DNA from: Aselliscus stoliczkanus
Lineage: Eukaryota; Chordata; Mammalia; Chiroptera; Hipposideridae
Length of the DNA stretch: 64,000 nt
Assembly (NCBI GenBank): GCA_033961575.1
Contig: CM066734.1
Location: 84,962,501-85,026,500, forward strand
Direction: 5' to 3'
This document shows positions 57,662 through 64,000 of the stretch, one piece after another. The notes below the pieces were generated by a model, which did not search any database, had not been told where the DNA came from, and saw only the letters and a program-made list of their open reading frames with translations. Made by a program: the position numbers and the translations under genes. The first letter of the stretch is position 1. Every line of letters begins with the position of its first letter.

Positions 57662-58110
57662 TTTTTTTTTTTTTAAGATTTTATTGGGGAATTGAGGGAG
57701 AGGAACTGCATTGGGGAATGGGGGGGAGGAACAGACAAGTTGCTGTCTTTTTGTTCTTCAGTCTAGTGGTGAAGGACATTGCTTCACTGGCCCATCTTGG
57801 TATTATCATTGCGCTCTTCCGAGGTGAGGCAGTCACTCTCTGGCCATTGAACGGCCACTCACGGTGGTTCACGGCAGCTCATGCCAGCTGCCAGCCACTC
57901 ATGGTAGCTCGTGGCAGCCCACTGCAGCTCCACTGCAGCCTACACCGTTGCCGGCAACTCACGGCAGCCCAGCTCCAGGTTGAGCTGTTGTTCACCATCT
58001 TAGCTGTAGAGGGGGCAGCATCATTGGCCCTCATGTGGGATCCGAACCAGGACCTGCTGCTAACAGCTGGCATCCCAAGCAAATTCTTAACCAATGTGCC
58101 ACTCAGCCGC
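57662..58110 (-). mobile_element. Long SINE, reverse
   Basis: T-rich start and 'aagattttattggggaattg', 'acaagttgctgtc', GC-rich centre, ending 'tgccactcagccgc', a few bases short of the usual head. Confidence 0.9.
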
Positions 58111-59589
58111 ATTTTAAAAATCTTTCTCTAACCAGTATATTTTTCCATAATTAAGAGGAACAAAGCATAACAGGAAAGGATGAGACAGGCTTTATTTAGA
58201 TTGCTAGGTATTTTCTAGAATGCTTTTTCCTGTGTCATTTTCTTTCTTTAAATGTTATCGTTCATTTTGTTGTTGTTGTTCTCATTAAGGTAACCAGACT
58301 TTTCTAAAAAATCATGGAAGCTGATTCTTCACATAAGTACTTTCCCTCTACACCACCACACCACTGCTACCATGGTTGTTTTGCAGAGAACAGGTGGGCC
58401 GGGCTTTCTTAACACATTCACTGCTGTTGGAGGGTCAGAAAGTATAGGTGATATGAGCATCTGGGGCTCTAAATGACTGCCCTCCCCCAACACAAATATA
58501 AATATTCTGAAATCATTTAGGCATCTTTAACATGTTCATTTTGCTGCTCTTGGATGGAGTTAAGTGCAGCCTCTTCCTGTACAGATTTCATTGTGTCTAT
58601 AAATTTTCATGGAAAAAAAGAACTATCTCCTGGCACAAGTAATCCTATTTCATCATTATTTAGATCTAATGATGATCCAATGGGCCTGGAGTGATCTAGT
58701 AAAAGGCCAGATTATGAAAAAGGATGGTAGTATGCCTTTTGAGCATAGTAATCTAATCTATAAACCAGAATCTATGCTGCTAAATTTAATTCTAAACTTG
58801 TATACATATTTTCATATATATAATAACATATATAATATATATTAAAACATTTTAAAGAACTACACACACACACACCAAGCACATACATACAGTTCTTTAA
58901 ACTGTTATAATTATTTAAAAGTTTTACAAAGCACAGAGGATATTTAGGGCAGCGAGACCATCCTGTACAATACTGTAATGGTAGATATGTGTCATTATAC
59001 ATTTGTCCAAACCCATAGAATGTACAACACCAAGAATGAACCCTGACGTAAACTATGGACTTTGGGTGTACTACTGTGTCAGTGTGGGTCCAAAGACTAT
59101 AACACATGTACCTGCTGGTTGGGTTGTTGACAGAAGAGGCTGTGAGTACATAGGGGCAGGTGGAATGTATATTCAAAAAAAAAAAGTTCACTTAACATTA
59201 AATCATATGGAATAAATATGAATATATAAATGGATATGGCTTCTCTGTGCTCTCTCATTCTTTAGATGGCTAAAGGATCATACTGTGACATATCATCCCT
59301 GCTTCCAACATCCCTACAACCATGACAAATCAGTGTTTCTGATAGTTTTTTATTATTTCCTCACACACTTCCTGCAACTACACCTCCCCTTCTCACTGTA
59401 CCCAACTTCATTTTATCTGTATTTATTGTTGCCTTGCCTATCAATCAAAGATGAAATCAGCTTTTCTAAAACCTGCCCAGATTTTTAGCAACAATTGTTG
59501 AGTCTGTGTGAAAAAAGGAGTTACAGAATTAGATAACAAAGGTTCCATTCTCTCCCATATTCTCACACCACCCACCACTCAATCAATTT
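58111..59589. other. Unique DNA
   Basis: No gene recognised. AT-rich palindromic stretch at 58795-58845 and a short (AC)n at 58861-58876. The minus-strand 139-codon frame at 58772-59191 has no recognisable motif. Confidence 0.45.
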
Positions 59590-60080
59590 TATGAAGTCCT
59601 GTCAGAGATACCATTTTAAAGCGCTCATACCCAATCACTGATTTCTTGGTTGAAAACCCTGGCTACTTCCCACATCCACATTGGCATGCCATGAATGCCC
59701 TTCTCAATCTGACCTGCACTTAACCTTTTCTCCTTGCCATTTCTTCTAGAGATCACAGCACTTTCCCATTTTCATCCATCACCTTGCCATTTCCTCCTTC
59801 CATTTTCTCCTTTTCTGCCTGGAAAAAAATGTTTATACATCCTTTCATTTCAACTTATCATCTCAGTGAAACCCTTCTTAACCTCTGAAGATAATTATAT
59901 CAATTAACATAATCCCTCTTCTGGTTTATGGTGCTAGCATAAGCTTGTTTATTGTATGATACTACAGTTATTCATGCAGCTGTCTTTCCAATGGACTCTA
60001 AGAAACTTGGGGCTCACTGATGTTAGCCATCTTTGTATTCCCATCTTCTACCCAGCACTCAGTAAGTGTCCTGTGAAGTC
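59590..60080 (+). mobile_element. L2-type LINE 3' region
   Basis: 'ctcatctcagtgaaaccctt'-like block at about 59860, 'ttctcaatctgacctgcact', 'aatggactctaagaaacttg', ending near 'acccagcactcagtaagtgt'. In L2 order but heavily decayed. Confidence 0.65.
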
Positions 60081-60949
60081 CAGGATTGTTTGATGTATGC
60101 ACTCACATAATCAATACCCATGAGTAGCTCACCTAACCAAAGAGAGGAGCTTGAATTCTCTAATCTCACTGAAGAGAGGAAGCAATAAAGGTTTTTCCTT
60201 ATTGTTGTCTGGTTGGTTCAACTATATACATTTCATTTCTATTACAGTCCTATTTCAATGAACCAGACAGTCATCTTTCTCTCATCGATTTAGTATAGAA
60301 TACCAAATTTTTCCCTTTATTCATGAAAATTATGATGTAAATTTGAGTAACAGTTATTCACAAAGATTGACCCATCTATTTAGTCACTCAAATATATTTT
60401 GTATCCTCCAAATGGAACAAATGAAGTTGTTCTTTTTTATCCATGGGTTTTATCTGGGATCTAGAGAACAAGATTCTTTCTATCAAGCTCACAAGAAGAG
60501 TACAAAATGTCTCTGAAAATTCAAAATCTTATGACAATTTTTACATCAGCCAGATCTAACTCTTATGAGTTCCATAAGGATCAGCCCTGCAGCATTCACT
60601 AAATAATGCTTTTCTCTAGCAGCCTGAAGCCAAAACCAGACTAATGGGTTTCAGGAAAGAGAGTAGTTTCATAGGATGGGAAAATATGATGACCTGCTGG
60701 TGAATGCTACCTTCCACTGCTGCCCCCCATTCATGCACTGTCACACTCACCACACATCCTCACAACTGCCGGTCTGAGGGAGGCACACACAGATGTATGT
60801 TACTCTTACAGTAGTTTTCCAGCTTTACTTATATAGTACAGAAACCAGGTTAAATGGGGTCAGCCTAGTTCCAAAATTTTCCTGACTTACAGAAACCCTA
60901 GTTTCCAGGAACCCATGTGGAAAAGACATCAGGTTAAAACATATGTCAG
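60081..60949. other. Unique DNA
   Basis: Nothing recognised. Confidence 0.45.
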
Positions 60950-61090
60950 AGTTTGATGGGAAGCCCATTGGGCTGGAAGTCATTGGACCTGAATTCTTGT
61001 GCTGGTTCTGCCAAGGTGATCATAAGCAAATCTCTTTACATTTCTAGATCTCAGTTCACTCATCTACCACAGGGTATAATTGTCCAGTCT
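60950..61090 (+). mobile_element. MIR SINE fossil
   Basis: 'ggctggaagtcattggacct', 'gctggttctgccaaggtgat' and 'agatctcagttcactcatct' match the MIR sense consensus. Confidence 0.75.
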
Positions 61091-63591
61091 GTATTTTTTG
61101 TATCGGGGCTCACGAACTTCTCAAGGTACATGGACACATGCTCAGTGCTATGCCAAGGTGAAAAATAAACAGGGATCATTATACTCAATGATAAGGTTTT
61201 AAAAACTTATTAGAAAAAAATTGAAGATTTAATTTGGAGTCAATTTAAGTTGCAGAACTTTTTAAAGATGAAAATTTAGTATATTTCAAAGACATGATTC
61301 TCATTCTGGATGGAACTTTTCTCTGTGCCTCCAGATATCTGGTGAATAGGCTCCTTTTCCTCTGTGTTAGAAGTTCTTTAGTGAAAATGATGGCAAGATA
61401 CTGATAAACATTCTCCAAAGTCCCTTCTATATCTTCTCATCCTATGTTGTTTGTATTAAATAGCAAACAACCAAGTTTGTACATTTGATTTAAACCCTAA
61501 TTATAACTCATTATTGAAACATAATGCTTAGCATGGAGAGAAGTTAAAATTCCAGATTAAGGTGTATGAGTCAGATGCCCTTTCTCTGCAGCGTGGGAAG
61601 GAGAAAATACAGGTATTATGAGAGAAGATTCTGGTAAGTGTGTACCTGATTCTCCAGAGTGCAAGCAGGTGATGAAAGCAGGAGTGAGAAGGAAATATGC
61701 AGAACTAGCCTGGAAATGTGGCTGAGACTGAGTGGATCTGTCCTAAAGAGGAGGAGCAGAGAAGGTGTGCTCCTAGGAGGTGGAAAAAAGAAACTTCTCC
61801 CTACAAGAACCTTGAAAAAATTAGATTCAAGTAAATACAGTCTAGGTAGCTTGATTACTTTGGTTGTGGATGTCTACGAAAAGTAAATACTATGAAAGGT
61901 TAAGTAAACACTTAATAGAGAACTTCTCTAAATTGTACCATTACCTCTTTCCATATTTCATGTGCACAGATTAATGTCATTGTAAATCATGGTGTAATAT
62001 ACCCAGTCTTTATTTCATTATTCATGGTGAATGTGATGCTTTTGAACATTGCAACTAACCATAATATGTCTGGCCAACTCTAAAATGGCCATTGAAACCA
62101 AGTATGCAAATCCCCACAGACAAATGTAGCATGTTCTGATATTTAACTCGACAATCTCCACCAGCCAGGGAAAAATTGCCCCATTGTCATTCATCAGGAC
62201 TTTAATAAGATGGGAGCTTGTCAGAAAAAAAAAAAGTCTAAATCAAGATCTACACAATAAAAACAAAATGTATACTTAGGAAGGCACATTCATGGGTAAA
62301 TATTTTCTTCCTCTTTAATTGTGCTAAGGTTGTGATAAGGTTTGTGTCATAAATACTAAACAAGGAATCAGCTTAAAGACTATACTTATGCAAGGGAAAA
62401 CTACTGTAGGTCAATATCTTTATAGGCAGGCTGCAGTTCAGCTGTATGTTCATCTGGCAACATGGTCATTTGTGTGTATTAAGAAAAGTGTGTGGGGGAA
62501 AAAATGATACACTGAAGAGATTATCCACTATGAAAAGAAATCATTATCTGTACAAAATTTCCAAGCTAAGCACATACTCTGTGTCTTAATGCTTCACCTA
62601 TTTATAAAAATACAGATGAGAAAAGTAAAAATGAAAGATGACAATTTTACTTATGGCAGAGATGGTTGTTGTAAAAATAGCTGGTAAAATAATTAGAACA
62701 GCTAAATTCACCAGCGAATGAAAAACTTGTGTTTTGTGCACATGGTTCTAACACACCTGCAGAAAAAACATTCCAAAGTGTTGGCTGTGGTGTTTTCTGT
62801 GGAGAACAATAAAGTTCTGAAACCTTCATTGGGCTCTCCAAACAATTCAGGGTGTTGCCTTTGATCTTCAGAGCCCTAGTATCATTTGGGTACAGGTTTC
62901 CATAGAAACTGCCTTTATGTACCACCATGCTTATTTCAGCTGGCCAAAGAACAGCTGCCAACAGGCGTTAGGTGTGAATACCAAGGGCTGGAAGCACCAC
63001 ATTTTCCATGGAGAAATTCCATCTTTGGAATTCATTTTTCAGTTGGTTTCACCAAATACAGGAAGACTGGCTTTCAGGGCACAGAATAAAGCTCAATTAC
63101 CTGATACCTATGGGAATATTTACTGGTAAATAAACATCAAGTCAAAACATTATTAAGAGGGAATAACCAACTACCTTGGCTTAAATTTTCAAAATTCTTT
63201 CACTTCCTTCTGAAATGCTGCAAGCATGCCAATATGTGTTGAAACTATAATTAAGTCCTCCTACTTTTCCGTGAAAAAATTCAAGTCTGCCTAAATAATA
63301 AAGATTCCTTTGCAAATGCAGGGGTGTTTAGAACAATTGCCAATAAGTTATTCAAAAAACAAACAAAACAAAACAAAATAACAAAAAAAAAACCCTCTCA
63401 GAACCAGAATATTTATTTGTTTTGCATATCTGGAAAGCTCAAATAGGAACACAGAAATTCCCATCATATGCACTGGTTAATGGAGAAGGGATCAACGCCC
63501 TTCTCCAACCCATGATATTAGAGTTTACAATTCAGTCTGAGAACAGCCCACCATCTTTAGGGAATAGCTACTTTATCGTAACAAACCTCAA
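61091..63591. other. Unique DNA
   Basis: No gene recognised over 2.5 kb. The 104-codon minus frame at 62647-62961 shows no recognisable motif. A short (AAAC)n-like run lies at about 63356-63385. Confidence 0.45.
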
Positions 63592-63680
63592 ATCAAATGT
63601 CACCTCCTCAGAGGCCTTCCATATTACTCTAAATAAAGTAATGCCCACCCAATGTTACTCTCAACTACTTTTTCATAGCA
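63592..63680 (+). mobile_element. Short L2-type fragment
   Basis: 'aatgtcacctcctcagaggc' and 'cttccatattactctaaata' match the L2 3' region. Confidence 0.55.
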
Positions 63681-63919
63681 GAACTGGCAGAAGAAAGACT
63701 CAGAAAACTTGAAAAGAGGTCAACTGAGATTATGCAGATAAAGAAACAGGAAAAAAGATGAAGAAAATGAACAGAGCCTCAGACCTCTGAGGATACCAAC
63801 ATATGAGTATGCAAAATGGGAGTCACAAAAGGAGAGAATAAAGAGAAAGGGGCAGGAAAAAGAATGTGAAGAAATAGTAGCCAATAACTTCTCAAATTTG
63901 ATGTGACATTAATGTAATG
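63681..63919. other. Unique purine-rich DNA
   Basis: Nothing recognised. Confidence 0.4.
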
Positions 63920-64000
63920 GCCAACAAATATTTGACAAGGGAGCCACGAATATTCAATGAAGAAAGTCTGTTCAATAAATGGTGTTGGGAAAACTGAATA
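63920..64000 (+). mobile_element. L1 ORF2 fragment running off the window end
   Basis: 'ggccaacaaatatttgacaa' and 'aataaatggtgttgggaaaa' are L1 ORF2 sequence. The element continues beyond the window. Confidence 0.85.

Overview
This window is mammalian nuclear DNA made almost entirely of interspersed repeats and unique non-coding sequence. I recognise no host protein-coding gene, structural RNA gene or CpG island. The open reading frames present are short, and those I can identify are fragments of L1 retrotransposons. The L1 3' ends (tail 'ttgtacacctgaaactaat') and fossil MIR, L2, MaLR and hAT copies fit a placental mammal of the laurasiatherian group. The young tRNA-headed SINEs end in 'ccccttccccaattccccaataaaatcttt', which resembles the Rhin-1-type SINE tail of rhinolophoid bats. 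A bat of that wider group is my best guess. This rests on recalled repeat consensus sequences, not on a search.

Layout. 1-2130: a probable antisense L1 5' UTR, then unique DNA. 2131-10235: a dense L1 cluster. A long, internally deleted L1 carries two short SINEs, a nested L1 3' fragment, two long SINEs and an (AC)n tract. It is followed by a tail-to-tail antisense L1 3' end and a second L1 that lacks most of ORF2. 10236-30302: mostly unique DNA with SINEs, including a forward SINE with a reverse SINE inside its tail. It also holds MIR, L2 and old L1 fossils, a hAT element, a (GGAA)n/(GGGA)n tract and a MaLR LTR. 30595-32996: a pair of diverged direct repeats, the second broken by an L1 tail and a SINE. 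35640-37810: a long antisense ancient L1 carrying a 79-bp mariner miniature element. 39001-39199: a small hAT element with its 8-bp target duplication. 39661-43597: two abutting L1 pieces, the second with a strongly A-to-G shifted 3' region. 43612-50508: fossil DNA transposon, LTR and L2 pieces, and an ERV1-like solo LTR. 50509-55405: a long L1 with the same ORF2 deletion junction as the element at 8490-10235. 55406-64000: mostly unique DNA with one reverse SINE, L2 and MIR fossils, and an L1 running off the end.

The most notable content is the retrotransposon biology. Nineteen SINE copies fall into three related architectures: a head-only form of about 105 bp, a form of about 430-460 bp with a GC-rich centre, and a form with two to four tandem tRNA-like units. 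They share head and/or tail modules. Two L1 copies share one internal deletion that removes the reverse transcriptase, which suggests a propagating half-L1 lineage. Coordinates of repeat edges are by eye, generally good to a few bases where a target-site duplication is quoted and to tens of bases elsewhere.
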